A stretch of DNA of 64,000 bases, from positions 14,267,559 to 14,331,558 of the forward strand of contig JAJEKV010000038.1 in the NCBI GenBank assembly GCA_021234155.1, written 5' to 3'. Origin of the DNA: Isoetes taiwanensis (Eukaryota > Streptophyta > Lycopodiopsida > Isoetales > Isoetaceae). Under the pieces are notes generated by a model that worked only from the letters and a program-made list of their open reading frames with translations, was not told the DNA's origin and did no database searches. The translations under genes were made by a program, and so were the position numbers. Each line of letters starts with the position of its first letter. Within the stretch, counting starts at the first letter, position 1. Of this stretch, positions 1 through 13,126 are shown in pieces.

Positions 1-411
1 CACCACTGCCTCTGCGGCCCGGCTCAGTAATGAGTATCCCACCGGGCCGATAAGAAACTCTGCCCCTAGTGCACCTCGCCTGTCTGTGAGCTCGGCTCCT
101 CTCCATCTCCATCTCCTATACAACCTCATCCTCAAGATCAACTGGCCGTGTCCTCGTGCAGCTGGCCATCGAGCAAACCAAGGTACCTCGGGATGCTTGT
201 TCTTCTGGCGCTTCTGTGCACCATTCAACAACAAGGCCATATAACCCTCTCCACGGTTGAGGGTGTATGAACAATCCTCATAAACACAAAACCACCTATC
301 CTCTGGTCTAGTTAGCAACTCGGGGATGGTTGTCAACAATTGTATGATCCTCCAACACCTGTGAATCACATCCCTAAACCAATAAACTTGAACCCTAAGT
401 CTATGCACCAT
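1..411 (-). pseudogene. Second copy of the 5' exon of the ULP1-linked gene (partial)
   Basis: Read on the minus strand from an ATG at 411-409, this matches the first exon of the gene beginning at 19334, including the same start codon and the same upstream 200 bp. Only the N-terminal part is inside the window. The protein start is basic and aromatic and matches no family I recognise. Clusters of differences near positions 7-50 change the reading relative to the right copy. It may be a pseudogene or the start of a second full copy that continues to the left. Confidence 0.5.
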
Positions 412-2168
412 AAAACTTTACCACCAAAAAGCGATGCATAACAAACCCGAAAACCCTAACCCTTAAACTAAGTAAGAGATCTAGCTAACCTATATAGAGA
501 GAAGTCACCCGTCAAGCGCAAAGGTCCTAATCGGTGGAGGTGGCGGTTGGCAGCATCACACCCTTGCCCTCCTCATATGCAGCTGCCCTATATATATTAT
601 TTAAGGTAATGTGACGTTCCACATATTTATACGCATATTTAAGTATAAATACGTGACACGTCACTATGAATAATTAATGGCACATTAATTATTCATAAGC
701 TAAGGTTAGCTATGTTAATAATTAAATTATAAAGGTGGAAACCTAACCAAAATCCTAATTCGAATTTAGGGCTTATCCTAATATTAAAAAGGGCTAAAAT
801 ACCAAATTAGTTAATTTATGACATGCCACCTGGCCCAAATCGATTGGGCAAGGTAGGGTTTCCATTTTGGACACCCAAATTAGGGCTTTTGTGCCCCAAT
901 TCGAATTGGGAGCAATTGGGGATGGAGGAGGAGCGGCAGACAGCCCTAGGGTTAGTCGAGATGGAGCAGCCCAAGACCGATTTGACGGTTAGTCAAGAGG
1001 GTTACTTTGTTGATTTATAGCATAGCCCTCTACGTGGTGTGTTCTCTCTCTGTTTTTCTCGCGGGTTTACCTGTTAGACTAACCCTTGATTGATATGGTG
1101 AGTATTCTTATCTCTAGTCTCTGTACGTGCTTTGGTTGATGGTTTAGTAGTTCTTTGCTTGGTTAGCACTCCGGATATGGGGGATTACGGGGGGTAGAGA
1201 CCTCTAAGCCCATGTATTGTATTATGCTCCTAGGTAGAGCCCTGTATTATTCCCATTATATGCGGCCTGTGCACAAGAGCCCACCGGGTCATAGATGCTA
1301 TGGACTGGCTTAGCACCAGATAAGGAACACAGTGGTGAAGTGGTTGGCGGGGTCCTGCACGAACATAAAAGGCTCCTGGGACTCCTATAGTGAGCTAGGC
1401 CTGATAGCCGGTCACGTAGAGGGCCGGGTATGGGTCTGACACTCCCTGGGTGGGAAGGTGTGATCCGTATGGAGCACCTTGCACTTTGAGTAGATTTAGG
1501 GCGAGTAAGTCGGGTACGGATGCGGGGGTCGCTGATGCGGCACGTATTCTCTAGCTCGCCCATGGAACCACTGTGATTCTGGAAGGGGACGCTTCCCTGA
1601 CCTGCCTCATCGGACGGGACTTCATGAACCCCGGAGTAGGCTCAGCAGGGTGATGCCTCGAGCCTACGTCTCCGGAAGGCTATAGCGACGCCATAGCGTG
1701 AATTGACCCATCTGCAAAGTGTGCACAGGAGGGGCGGATGGAGTGGACAACCCTAGCCGATGTTCTATGCCGATAACGCCAAAGTTATACCTGTCTGGCT
1801 GATCTCTTGAGGCCGAGCCGTCATTCCATCCTCATCGGAGTCTGAACCGGGGTAGAACCTGGGGTTTGGGGTGTTTTCTTAGGTTTAGATGCATATTCTT
1901 TGTCGTTGGTACTTGGATGGATGTGCCACCCTTCGTGGTGGTTATTTATATCTGATTTATGATGTGTGCTAACATGTATTCACGCTTCCGCGACGTAGGA
2001 GCCCCATTGAAGGCGTGGGCCGAATGACTTTCGTGTCCTTCTTTCGGGCATCATATTATAGATGGCCCGAAATAGGCGGAGGGAGCGCCGCTCATGGCGA
2101 AGTTGGTCGCCATGGGAGGGGAAAGTCCCGTATGTATACGTCCGAGGGTGCATTATATGTTCGTGGAG
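1..2168. repeat. Segmental duplication, left copy
   Basis: This stretch matches 18924-21091 in the same orientation, offset about 18923. The match covers a non-LTR flank (1-609) and then almost a whole LTR. Long runs are identical, broken by short clusters of substitutions and indels. Both copies carry GGTAA directly before the LTR, so one LTR insertion event was duplicated with its flank. The left edge of the duplication lies outside the window. Tandem duplication, transposon transport or an assembly artefact are all possible. Confidence 0.9.
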
Positions 2169-2179
2169 GGGCGTCCATA
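610..2179 (+). mobile_element. 5' LTR of LTR retrotransposon family A
   Basis: The LTR begins TGTGACGTTCC at 610, preceded by target-site duplication GGTAA (605-609), and ends near 2179, where the better preserved copy at 21091 ends CGTCACA. The ends are therefore inverted repeats, TGTGACG and CGTCACA. A primer binding site follows at once, so this is a 5' LTR in plus orientation. At about 1.57 kb it is long. Short open frames inside it, such as 823-1020, recur in the solo copy and look like chance frames. Confidence 0.88.
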
Positions 2180-2182
2180 AAG

Positions 2183-2196
2183 TGGTATCAGAGCCA
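2183..2196 (+). other. Primer binding site, initiator Met tRNA type
   Basis: TGGTATCAGAGCC starts four bases after the LTR. It is the standard complement of the plant initiator-Met tRNA 3' end used to prime minus-strand synthesis. It identifies the LTR at 610-2179 as the 5' LTR. Confidence 0.9.
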
Positions 2197-2980
2197 TGAT
2201 TTTGGTTGACCGGAATCATAGCACTGACCAAATCTTTAACCCGTTAGTTCGGTAGTTGAGTGGGAGTTTAGGCTAGTTGGACTGCTTAACTTTTTGGTCA
2301 TTTAATTTTGTGTTAGGTGGATGTAATAAATTGTTAGGGCGATTTTGGAGGGAAAAAGTTGTGACTGGAGGACCCAAGATTGGAAGGGCTATAACTTTCT
2401 GTAGGTAGTTCGGATGAAGGCGAAAATGGCTCCAATGGATCGGGCACCTCTCAAATACCCTAGGGGGCACGTCTCCCGAGGCAAAACGGACAAGCCGCCG
2501 AAAAACAAAAAGGGGCGCTGACGTACCCGAGGGTGTTTCTTTTCGAAAATAAAACGCGTATAAGCACGTCGGCGCCCCATACGGTCCGCCGTATAAAAAT
2601 ACGCGTCCGTTTTTTTTTTTTTTTTTTTAAAAATAAAATAAAATAAGTTTTTCCTTTTCCGCCCGCGTTTTGAACCCGTGACCTCTTACTTCCAACCGAA
2701 CACTCTTTCCATCTTGCCAACTATCTTTATATAAAATATATATGTTCTATTACTTTGTTATACATATTTGATATTCTGTTTTGTCTAGTTAGCAGTTCTT
2801 TTAAGAAAAAAGTGCATTATGGGATTGAACCCCTGACCTTCTGCACCCAAGCCAACACCTTTACCAATAAGCCAACTTCTTTCTTGGAGAGATATAACCC
2901 TTTTTCTAATATTTATAGTGCATCTGTATTCCTATTTAAATTAGAGGCGTGCCTTTGGTAAACCCACGAAGTGGAGGCGC

Positions 2981-3181
2981 CATAGCCGCCGGAACAAGCT
3001 CTCTTGCCATAGCCGCCGGAGCAAGCTCTTCCGCCATAGCCGACAGAGCAAGCTCTTCCGCCATAGCCGCCGGAGCAAGCTCTTCCACCATAGCCGCCGG
3101 AGCAAGCTCTTTCGCCATAGCCGTCGAAGCAAGCCCTTTCGCCATAGCCGCTGGAGTAAGCAGCCTTGCCATAGCCATGGG
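2981..3181. repeat. 27-bp minisatellite, seven units plus a partial one
   Basis: Units of exactly 27 bp start with CATAGCCG at 2981, 3008, 3035, 3062, 3089, 3116 and 3143, with a partial unit at 3170. Because the period is a multiple of three, several frames stay open on both strands and encode nine-residue repeats rich in Ala and Ser, or Leu, Arg and Trp. Divergence rises toward the right end. Confidence 0.95.
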
Positions 3182-4225
3182 AGACGACCTCTCTCTGCTA
3201 TAGTCAACCGGATAACTGTCAACCATATAAAGCTAGTATCCCCTAGGAATAAACCGACCAAATGGCACGACGTAACCTAGCAAGTCCGGCCAACTTGTTA
3301 TGACAACATCAACTCATTTGGTGGGACTAATTCCGGAACTTAATTAACAACGACAGGGCAACTCTCTAGAATAGCAGCATGTGTTATATCCTTGGATATT
3401 CTTTAGGCGACGATAATAATGTCCAGTTATCGGCGTTCCTCGATCCATACCTTTAATTATTTTTCCTTTGGTAGATGCCTTGATAACACAATTTCTTCGG
3501 GCCTTGCCATCATTTAATCTATACTACATTCATATGCTTTATATTAGACCTTATTCGACGTAATGTTTTATAGACATAATTATAATTAACGTTGTCTCTC
3601 TCTAGTGTCTAAACCTTGACTCGTCTCATTTCCCAGAGAAAGGATCTCTTTTCGCCCAACCAACTAGGGGTGCGCCATGCAAAGTACCCCTCGCACCATT
3701 GGTAGCTTTAATCCTACCACCCCTCACTTCTTCTCCTCAATGCTCGTGTTCTTTTTATGGACCATTTTCCCAGACCACGATACAAACTCTGTAATACGTA
3801 GTGAGTGCCTGTGTTAGAACCCCCATAATAATGTCAACACTTTGTGCCAAACTTCACCGTCTATATGGATGTGATTAATTATCTGTGCCACACGCCTGTC
3901 AAAGTGACAACCGTCTACCCTCTTTTGGAATGTTCTCCCGTACATTCCAATGCCACCCAACCATTGTTGATTACTCACCTCCTTCTAGGGTACCTAGATA
4001 AGGTCCGAGCAAAATGTTTCCAACCATTATTTTAATACCTAAACGTCTTTAGGTTCTGCAAACGAACTTACATATTCCAAAGGATTATATGAATATCCCA
4101 AAGGACCGTACCACCCGAAGACCTCTCAAGATAGGCCTCCTCTATTCAAAGATCTTGTGTTCAAGTCTCTGGGGGTCCGTCATATGTCCTCATGGACGCT
4201 GCCAATATGGCATGATGTATAAATG

Positions 4226-4357
<132 letters not shown>

Positions 4358-5180
4358 TTATTAAAAAAAAAAGGGTCCTTGGTGAACTCAATTCACCATG
4401 TTGTCCGAAGACATGGACGTCTTCTTCCCTAAGCCATAAACCAAATCTTTAAAGAGTTTTTCAGCTCTTGTTCCCTTTCAATTGCATGTTAGCAAAGACT
4501 AACCTTCATGTTAGGGAATAACCTTTCTATCCAGATTGCTAAATATCATGCATCAGCGCCCTTTATTCCTTCTCTTCCACAGCTACATATTTCACGCTTT
4601 GATTGTGACCTTTATTCAGTAGAGTCACCAATCCAATTACTCCTTTATGTATTCATTAACCGTCTTGTGGCTTCTAAGCCGCTATCATATGCTCCCTATA
4701 TTGTTAACCCACCTATCATTGGGGGTTATGATCCAACGTTGTCCTACATCCTCGAAATGTTAGTCATTACATTTCTTTGTCATGATATTATACTGCTGTT
4801 CTGGCATTCCGAATGACTTGACATCCGCATTTAAGCCATAATCATGGCCTAAGAGCGGGTGAGCCTTCGTATAAATCGTGAATTACCTGGAGTCATCAAG
4901 GTGCTTGCCTTGTAGTTTGTAAGCCTTTTTACAATTATCTATGTTGAGACAACATGGACTTGTATCCATGTTCGAGTCCTATATATATCCTAACTTATAC
5001 CTCCATGTAACCCATGGCGTCACCTCTGCCTGATCCAGGTATGGATCATGTGGGAAAGATAGTTTCACATAGAAATAAGGAATTACCTTCCTTTTTATGT
5101 ATACTTCCTTCTATTGCAGTTTTTGATTAACTGTCATTTGTTTAACTAACCCCAATGCTGAGGACAACATTATTTTCTAA

Positions 5181-5260
5181 GAGGGGGAGAATGTGACGTT
5201 CCATGTATTTATACGGTATACGTATAAATAAGCTGACACGTCACCCAATAAAGGTACGCC
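5181..5260 (+). mobile_element. Polypurine tract and start of a divergent family A LTR
   Basis: GAGGGGGAGAA at 5181-5191 is followed by TGTGACGTTCC, the family A LTR start. About 60 bp downstream resemble the LTR at 610, including a shared GACACGTCAC block, but with many differences, and similarity then fades. The bases before the tract also match those before the tract at 9011. This is the 3' junction of a related, older element. Confidence 0.7.
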
Positions 5261-8200
5261 ACCATGGAGTATCTTAACCTAAGGGGTTGACCTAAAAGGG
5301 ATGAATTTAAACTTATGGTACTTTAACTCCGTACATAAACTATAATTTTCCCATGGGATTATGCCATAGTTCCAAAGGTTTCTACCACAGTCCAAGGCCT
5401 TTTCTAAAGGTTCCTTCAGTTAATTTGTGTTTCGCCATGTTTTGTCACACCTAACCTATTTAACTTAAGTTAGCATGTCAACCTCAACTTTTGATCCCTT
5501 TGAATGTTGTCGTCTTTGGCTCCCTCATAATGAAGTGGAGGCACTCAAACCTCCTGGTCTTCTAATAGAAAAACCCAATGTTTCAATCTTCGTTAGTAAC
5601 CGCCATATGATTATCCAAATCCTTACCCTCTTAAGAGTTCCAAAGTCATAATCTCTAACGGGTCTATGCCTTAAGGCAACGGATCCTCTACCTTCTACTT
5701 CAGTACCTACAATTGTTCCCCGCGAGTACCGTAACTCTTAAGATATATGGACTACTAGTCTATATGATCTCACTCCTTGTAATCTACACACCTCGTCTTG
5801 ATTTTTATCGGGACTTGGATTGCTATGTATTGCCTCTTCTCGGTTATCCCTAAAAGTATAATCGTCAAAGTCATCGTACTCCTTCTTTTCTTCCATCAGG
5901 GGGATGCGATATTTTATACATCTTTTTATTTCCAAAACCGCATAAATGCTCTCAGCTTATAACAATGAAGTAACTCATTGGTATCTAGAACCTTTGAGCA
6001 GCTAAGCTCTCATTATCATTTATTCCAACACCGTTCCAACCATCCTCGGGATGTTTTTGAATGTAACATCACCGTATATGCTAGACTTACTCTAGCTATT
6101 CTCACTGATTTAAACTTTTCTCATCTTCCTTGGTACGACGTATCTAAGAAAGTCAACTTCAACCATTGGGATAACCTGAATGCTTATCTCTGGTAAAGCA
6201 TACCTAACCCAATATCTTCGTATATAAGCATTTCATTACGCTCATTCTTTAAAGCTTGTCAAGTAATATTTCCCTCGCCCTGTACGAATATTCTACTATC
6301 TTTTAATATGATATACATCTGAATATCATAATCGACATCCTCGATAGGATCACCACTATAGTATTTGCTACTACTAAATCCTTCCTACATCCAGGACCGC
6401 TACGTTGTTATTATATGATATAGTAACATGTGTGCACCAACCCTAAGTCTAGACTCCTATGTAACTTGTTGACATAGGCATCTAGCTATATTCATACTTG
6501 CGGCCAACTTATTTCCCCAACTTGGTTATCTAGTACCATATACATGTTGTGGTTTCGACACCACTAACCTTACTTTGCCTTCGTCCTCAAGCTCTAGTCA
6601 TAACTTCCACAGGGGCAAATGCCAACCTAAGTTCCTTGTGGACATGTTTCATCTCTAGTATAACAACTCTTATCTTCATTACTTCCCTATTTATATGGAA
6701 TGTGAACTAAAAGTTCTAGTATATATCCTATCTTCTTTTAGTTATGTTTTACTATTAAATGGTCCTAGTACACATATATCAACGTGGAGTTACTCCTCGG
6801 GATACACACACGATACCAAGCCAGAGCACATCCTCCTTGGTGAGATGTTCATTGGGCGCCTACCTTGTTCATACTCCAGACCTTGGTACATTCAACGTGT
6901 CATTCCAAACTCTCTATACTTGAAACGTTGTTTACAACAACTTTCAAGCACCTCTTCTCTCCCACTTGTCGTGTGGGTACATTACTTGCCTTCCTAATGT
7001 ATCATTACTTCAAGGTCAACTTCCATTCATAATCTAGCTTCACCAAAGATCCAACATACCTTGCACCTTTTCGATGGTTGCGCCTGTTCCTACCAATTGT
7101 CGTCTTCTCTTGACCTTATGTAGAAACTACGTTCCACACTATCCTCCAGTCTGTTATACGGCATCTCGATGCTCCCAGCAGACATAACATGTGTCTGTTT
7201 CCTTAATTTATACCATGCATAATGGTCATGCATTTGACCAATGTCATTAAGCGTATCCACGTGGTTACGTGGTCTTCTTAGTCCTCTATACTCTTGCATC
7301 TTTCATGCCTCAGGAACACAATGTATATGTAATTTTATAATCCATAGCTTATGGATCGATATCCTCATACACCATGACCTTCAAGGTCCCATGGGAGGGT
7401 GATTTAATATATTTATTTATTTATTTATTTATTTATTCTCCGCCATTCCGCGAATCATACCTTGATTCAAGTAGCAATAGTTATAAAGTGTCGGACATGC
7501 TATACCTTCACCACCATTGTGAAACCTACACTTCTAAAGTGATCTTCCTTTCATGAGCTGGGTACTTATAATCCAGTTTCCACCTTAACATAGTACCTCC
7601 TTAACATGGTCTATAGTAGATAATCATAAACCGCTTCTCCATCAGATATATGGTGCTATCCAGTCTCCTTCTACATTGAATAGCAATCTAGATTCAGTAA
7701 TTATTAGGTCAAGTATTTCACTTGGATACCAAACATCGTCATACCAATTTTCTCGAGTAACACTCCTTATTCCCAACATTCAGCACTTCTACTTCGAGTA
7801 TGAGCCCGGGACCTCCTCAGTCATCACCATCTAACAGGCTCAGTGCAGACCAGGCATGGTTTCGATGCTTCCGCCGTGGACACCATCGTCACAACTGGCC
7901 TTCTGTGATACAGGACGATTGCATAGCCATAGCACTGCCGAAAAGCGACCGGGGCGGTACCAATTACGTCGAATGTATATGTCAGTTGTATCTATGCCCT
8001 GTAAATATAAGAGTCTCTGTATGTGTGATAAATTTACGAAAATAGCAATAGAATAAATAAGTAATTCAAATGTAAGAATATCGGGACGTCTGGTAAATCT
8101 ATAAACATAACCAATGAATTAATATGTGTCCTCATCTGACTGTAATCTATGCTAAAGATAGAGAGTGTGAGTGTGGAAAGATTAAAGATAATCGAAAGGA

Positions 8201-9010
8201 GCGAGCAATTTAAACACATAATCAAATATAATAGAAGTAGATAAGTATGTATGTCGTACACAAACTTCTGAGGGAATAACGAGACTTAGATTAGGTTATA
8301 ACAAGGTTATGAATAATAAGTCATGAACAACGTCTGTCTGCACTTAACATTAAAGTATATAGGTAAGACTGTCTGATACAGTATAATATATAGTTGTATT
8401 AAAGGATAAGTATAACTGTCAAGGACCTATTAAATACTGAGGATAGGAACATACGAGTTCTTAAAAACTGTAACAAAAATAGGAAAACAAAAATTTGCTA
8501 CAAAATTAAAGTAGGGATGGCTGTAATGAAATGAATTACAAAGTGAAGCGGGAATATAATACACCTACACACACAAGTTAATATCCTTAGAATGACTTTC
8601 TACTAAACAGTGCGAGGTTAATAACTCTGTATTATAATATAACAACAAATAGCAGTTCTTTATATCTATACCTATCTTTAATATATAATCAGTTACCTGT
8701 ATGTATAGAAGGAACGATTTCTAAAATAGATAGACTGTGAACTCGCCACCACGAATGAAACAGTGAGACTGTTCACTTTTGACAGTCCTAACCGATGATC
8801 ATGTCTGATCCATGCCTCTACCACTTATATCCCAAAGTTATAAATTGCACATTACAAGTCATTTCAAACTTGATAACTTTGAACATGACAACGTCTGTGT
8901 GACTTATAATCCCACGCTATCTCTTTAAGGAGGGGAGACTTCCTTCCAATGTATGATGTGTTGCCCTGCAATAAGAGTAATCTTGATGTTGAGGACAGCA
9001 TCATTTTTAA
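5261..9010. other. No gene recognised; decayed retroelement sequence
   Basis: AT-rich sequence with stops in all frames and no conserved motif I can identify. An ATTT microsatellite lies at 7411-7437. The stretch sits between two polypurine/LTR junctions, so it is probably the old LTR and tail of the nested family A relative. Confidence 0.45.
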
Positions 9011-9038
9011 GGTGGGGAGAATGTGACGTTCCACATAT
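9011..9038 (+). mobile_element. Polypurine tract and truncated 3' LTR of family A
   Basis: AGGTGGGGAGAA is followed at 9023 by TGTGACGTTCCACATA, identical to the first 16 bases of the LTR at 610. LTR sequence stops there and a second TGTGACG begins at 9039, leading into unrelated coding-like sequence. The 3' LTR is thus reduced to its first bases by deletion or recombination. Confidence 0.7.
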
Positions 9039-9046
9039 GTGACGTC

Positions 9047-9429
9047 ATGGATGATCTTCAAGAGCCTGTACTTCGTGATATTACGAACAGTATTGTTGAG
9101 AGGGAGCTGCAGACAAACAAGCTTGCTAGTTTGAACATATCTGATGATGCTAACGACACTGTTGCAGATTTTGAGAGTGCATTAGTTCTGAGTTTGGAGA
9201 GGAAGCTATTGCAAAGTATATGAGAGATTCGAGTGCTGAAGCTGTCATTGTTCCTGTTGCAGATCCTACTGGTAGTAGGCTACCATTTGTTGAGTTAGAT
9301 GAAAAATTGCAGCAAGAGGTAGATGCTGGAGGTATTAGTAGGTCTGCTGCAAAGATTGTTTGGGCAAGAAACAAATTCGATCTTTGGAGGCAGACTTTTG
9401 GGTATTCTAATGTTTTTTTGAGGAATTGA
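9047..9429 (+). pseudogene. Unrecognised coding relic with one frameshift
   Basis: Two overlapping frames (9023-9223 and 9220-9429) read as one acidic, mostly helical protein of about 125 residues if one frame change near 9200 is allowed. It is rich in Leu, Asp, Glu and Ala and ends with Lys-Phe-Asp-Leu-Trp-Arg-Gln-Thr-Phe-Gly before the stop at 9427-9429. Base composition is more gene-like than its surroundings. I do not recognise the family. It begins exactly where the truncated LTR ends, so its true 5' end is probably lost. It may be a C-terminal host exon or a fragment carried by a transposon. Confidence 0.4.
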
Positions 9430-9503
9430 TACTTTTAGTATCAGACTTTGACTTGTAATCTGGACACTCAGATTGAATAAGATATGAAGATATTTTGAGT
9501 CCT

Positions 9504-9559
9504 AAATTTGTTGTATAACTGAATTGCAAGTAAATTTGTTGTATAACTGAATTGCAAGT
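9504..9559. repeat. 28-bp tandem duplication
   Basis: Two adjacent identical 28-bp units, 9504-9531 and 9532-9559, just downstream of the coding relic. Confidence 0.9.
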
Positions 9560-9685
9560 AGACATAGAATTGCAATTAACTTGAAGACATTTCTGAAAAG
9601 AAAAACATGGTAGAATGTGGGATGAAAGTGACAGAATGAAGCCTAACCAAACTTTACGTTTGTGGTTGTAACACGGCACATATTT

Positions 9686-9803
9686 ACTAGGTTTGCCCTC
9701 AATAATGGTGGCCACAAGCAAGTAGAAATTCGAAAGAGAGGGGTTACTAGGTTTGCCCTTAATAATGGTGGCCACATGCAGGTAGATATTTGGAAGAGAG
9801 GCC
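9686..9803. repeat. 60-bp tandem duplication
   Basis: Two units with period 60 (start ACTAGGTTTGCC at 9686 and 9746) and about ten differences. The minus-strand open frames here are repeats of the unit. Confidence 0.9.
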
Positions 9804-10213
9804 AATTTTCATGCAAAAGGTGACTTTTCATTGCGAAAGGGGGATCAAAGAAATTTTTGAAATTCTATGAAAAGCAACGTTGGTGTTGCTTCGATGTGAA
9901 GTTCAAATGCCACTTGTTGAAATTCCATTGTATAAAATTTGTGTACTTATCTATTCTTGTTGTTTTATTTTGTTGCCACTTGTACGTAACCATACTTCTT
10001 TAGAATTGTCAATGGTCTTAAGATCATCAGTGTAGGATTTTTTTTGCAATTTTTTGGTAGAGCGTTAGGATGGGTAGAGCCGTAGGCCAAATGAAAATCT
10101 TTGTCTTGACCCATTAGGCCAAATGCCGCTGCAGACCTTTATCTAAGAAAACATCCTTCACTATCATCTATTAATATGTTTCTTATTTATTTCAATGTAA
10201 CTTATTGGAGTTA

Positions 10214-13126
10214 TCCTATATAATTTCCTATATAATAAAATTATCCTGTATGTCTGTTTTGAATCTCGCCCTAGATCGGACGGCTATGGGGATAGATTTG
10301 ACGGTAGAGAGCTAGAGTTCAGTTTTTGTGGGTGGAGAACAGGCGGGTTAGAGCATCGGCTTGCCCTTGGCTTTCGCATTCCAGGCAAGTAACTCGAGGG
10401 AATTTATTTGAAAGATGATCTCTGTAGGCTAAAGCTCTGCCTCATTTCTTCAACCTCGCGGGAAGGATCTACCTCAAAAATGGCGTGGGAGTGTTGCAGC
10501 AGATTGAAGCATATGTACACTAAAGCAGAGGATTTCGAGGCTTCTTGAGCTTGGGCTAACTGGGATTGAGCTAGAAACAGTTATCCATCCTGTCTATTCA
10601 GGTTTTACATTCTTTTCGAGCTCGGTTAGCTATGCACAATGGATCTTTTAGAGCACGGTTAGTTATGGTTTTCTCTGTTAACATTTCGTCATGTCTGACT
10701 ATGGCTTGCAAATTCTAGAAAGGCTTTGGCCCCCAGAAATCCATTCGATTTTTGCAACGTTCTGAATTCTATACAGATTTGATTAGAAGCCCCAAGTATA
10801 AACCCAGCTTTGCATTTAAGGCTTAGATATAAGAAAGAAACTGCATCCAGTTGTTCTGCTAATGCTGTCGCATGAATTCACAAAAGACTGCAACGTTGAG
10901 GGTATAAAATACCCAACAAAAAATACCAGATTTTGGGCAAGCAATTGGAGCGCGCATAGTTTGGGCCACAGTTATCGAAACATCAAGGGAAATTTCTTTG
11001 CAGTCGGCACATTTACTGTCGTAACAAGGGCCTTAACCCAAAGGGCCTCATATAGCACAACACTCTGGAATCTTTGCTGCATTTCTGGTAATCTCACATT
11101 CTACACAAATTTGAAGCAGGTCTCCATTTCCTCTGTTTTTTCCATCGAATTTGGCAGATCTAACACTTTTGTTTCTACTTACAATGATTTCTACTTTGTA
11201 TTGCCTCTGATGATCTTCACCGAAGCAATTATCTTTAAACTTACATCTGGAGGTCGTCTTCTAATTGCAGGTCTACTTTCCCTGTTTGATCAAACTTTGT
11301 ATTTTGTTCCAATGATTTGCAACGAGCAGAATAGTTTTCTTTAGAATAGTTTCCCTCACAACACTCTGTAGGTGAGGTTCAGGGAAATGTTTATGCTTTT
11401 TTTTTTACATTATCTACACTTGGCAAACCTGGCTGATGCCCTTGATATGTTTCAGGAAATGCTATGCCATTTTTCATGCATGCCCTTGGCATAATTCAAA
11501 AGTTATGAATTGATTGCTTCTGTGTGCCTAAATTGAGGGGAAAAGGGCCTTTACATTCATGGTATAGAATGTTGTTTTCTTTTTACTATGATAAAATATG
11601 TTCAGACTGATTACAAAGCCTTTATTCGTTGAAGGTTTAGACCACTTTGTTCCATTGGGCGATCTTTTATGTTGATTTTGAGACAATTTGCATGTGCTTA
11701 GTCTAAGGCAATTTGTTTTTGACATAAGTCTGAGGCAGTTTAGTTTTGTTGAAGCAGTTTGTTATTGACATGCATACATATTTGATATGCATGTCCCTTG
11801 CAGGGAACTGCATCTTAGAGCACATAGGTATTGGGTCCTTTTTTATTTGCAATAACAGGTCTGGAGTTAATAATATTTTAATTGGATAGTTTTGCTTAAA
11901 ATATATATGATAATATATCTAGAAAAGGATGAGTTTGTTGTGTATCTTAATTAGTCCATACAATTTTATCTTATATGTATTGCATTTGAACATCATGATG
12001 CTGGCTTTTAACATGAGGCAGAGCCTTGGGATATGGCTTTACTGTGGTCTGATTGTGTGAGTAGTTGATGTAGTGATGTAGTAATGTAGTGAATTAGACA
12101 AGTTTGACATTTTTAAGTTGTCCTTATGGTGTTAAGTGATATTTGTATATGCTTTGAGAAGTTGCCAGTGGCATGTTCTAATGGCATATCCAAGGTGCCG
12201 CATTCCAAATCCTCATACATGATTGTTAAAGTACTTCTTCATATGCAGGTTGAAGTCCAAAGACTTCAGGATGTAGTTTTAGAATGTTGTTATGTCCTCA
12301 TTTGAACTGGTTGTAACGCCGAACTGAAATATAGACTGCACCATTTATGTTGATAAAACTAAGGCTCATTTTAATGAATGCATTGCTCTCAATAATTTTT
12401 ATAATCTGACCCCTGAAAGTCCGTTGAAATAAAAACATGATGAATCATAAGTTTGTTCATTTCAGGTTTTCTAATAATACCAAGCATTTCCTAATTCAAA
12501 CTATGAATTTAGGCATTTATTTTTAATAGCTCAAAATTGAGATGGAATATGCTTCTCCCAACAAGTCACGTAATTGAAACTCGAAAGTTTGTTTGAAGTA
12601 GAAACATAATGTAATCATAAGTTTGCTCATTTATAGTGCCAAGATATGACATATTTTGGGACAATAATTATGAAGATTTAGTTTTGAATGTATATTTGAT
12701 TATGGAAATGTACTTTTGAACGTGACATTATGCAACACGTGGTGATAATTTCCTCCACAAAAGGAATGGTCTCAAATCATGGTTTAGAAGCCTAACCATG
12801 TCGCAAATGCTACACTATTTTTTTTTTTTTTGAAGAACTGTGTCAGTTTTGTACATTTTATCTTTACATTATGAATCAATTTTCACATGCAAATATACAA
12901 CGATGATCTCATAGCCAAATATGAACAAGCTTTGATAGGGATCTATATATCCGGAAGGCTTTCCTAATGTACAAACAAAGAATGCACACAGAAACAATAG
13001 GGCAATTTTAATAATATACAAAGCATCATTCACAAGTAGAAACAATAGAGCAATTGTAACAATATATCTAGAGCATCATTCACAAGTTTTAAACTTGCGC
13101 CCAACAACGCTGGGCATCGTAACTAG
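10214..13126 (+). mobile_element. Probable non-autonomous Helitron (2.9 kb)
   Basis: The 5' edge is A|TCCTATATAATTT at 10213/10214, and the 3' edge is a GC-rich hairpin (GCCCA, 7-nt loop, TGGGC, 13099-13115), seven bases, then CTAG|T at 13123-13127. Insertion between A and T without target duplication, a 5' TC and a 3' hairpin before CTRR are Helitron hallmarks. The stem is short (5 bp), which lowers confidence. No Rep/helicase motifs are visible. The 160-codon open frame at 10862-11344 has no recognisable domain. Segments with TTGCAG and GGTAAT edges may be captured gene pieces. The bases right after the end (TCTACACATATATAATC) resemble another Helitron 5' end, so two may be arranged head to tail. 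Confidence 0.55.

Noticed and set aside
823-1020. 65-codon open frame, repeated at 19746
   Set aside because: It lies inside an LTR, differs in length between the two copies and has no domain; the recurrence is due to LTR duplication.
2820-2840. B-box-like sequence (minus GGGTTCAATCCC), possible SINE
   Set aside because: No matching A-box, tail or target duplication found nearby.
2981-3181. Possible CRISPR array
   Set aside because: Units are contiguous 27-bp repeats without spacers, in a plant genome.
2936-3261. Open frames on both strands with nine-residue repeats
   Set aside because: Caused by a 27-bp minisatellite; no other coding evidence.
10862-11344. 160-codon open frame
   Set aside because: No domain, AT-rich composition like the surroundings; could be chance within the Helitron.
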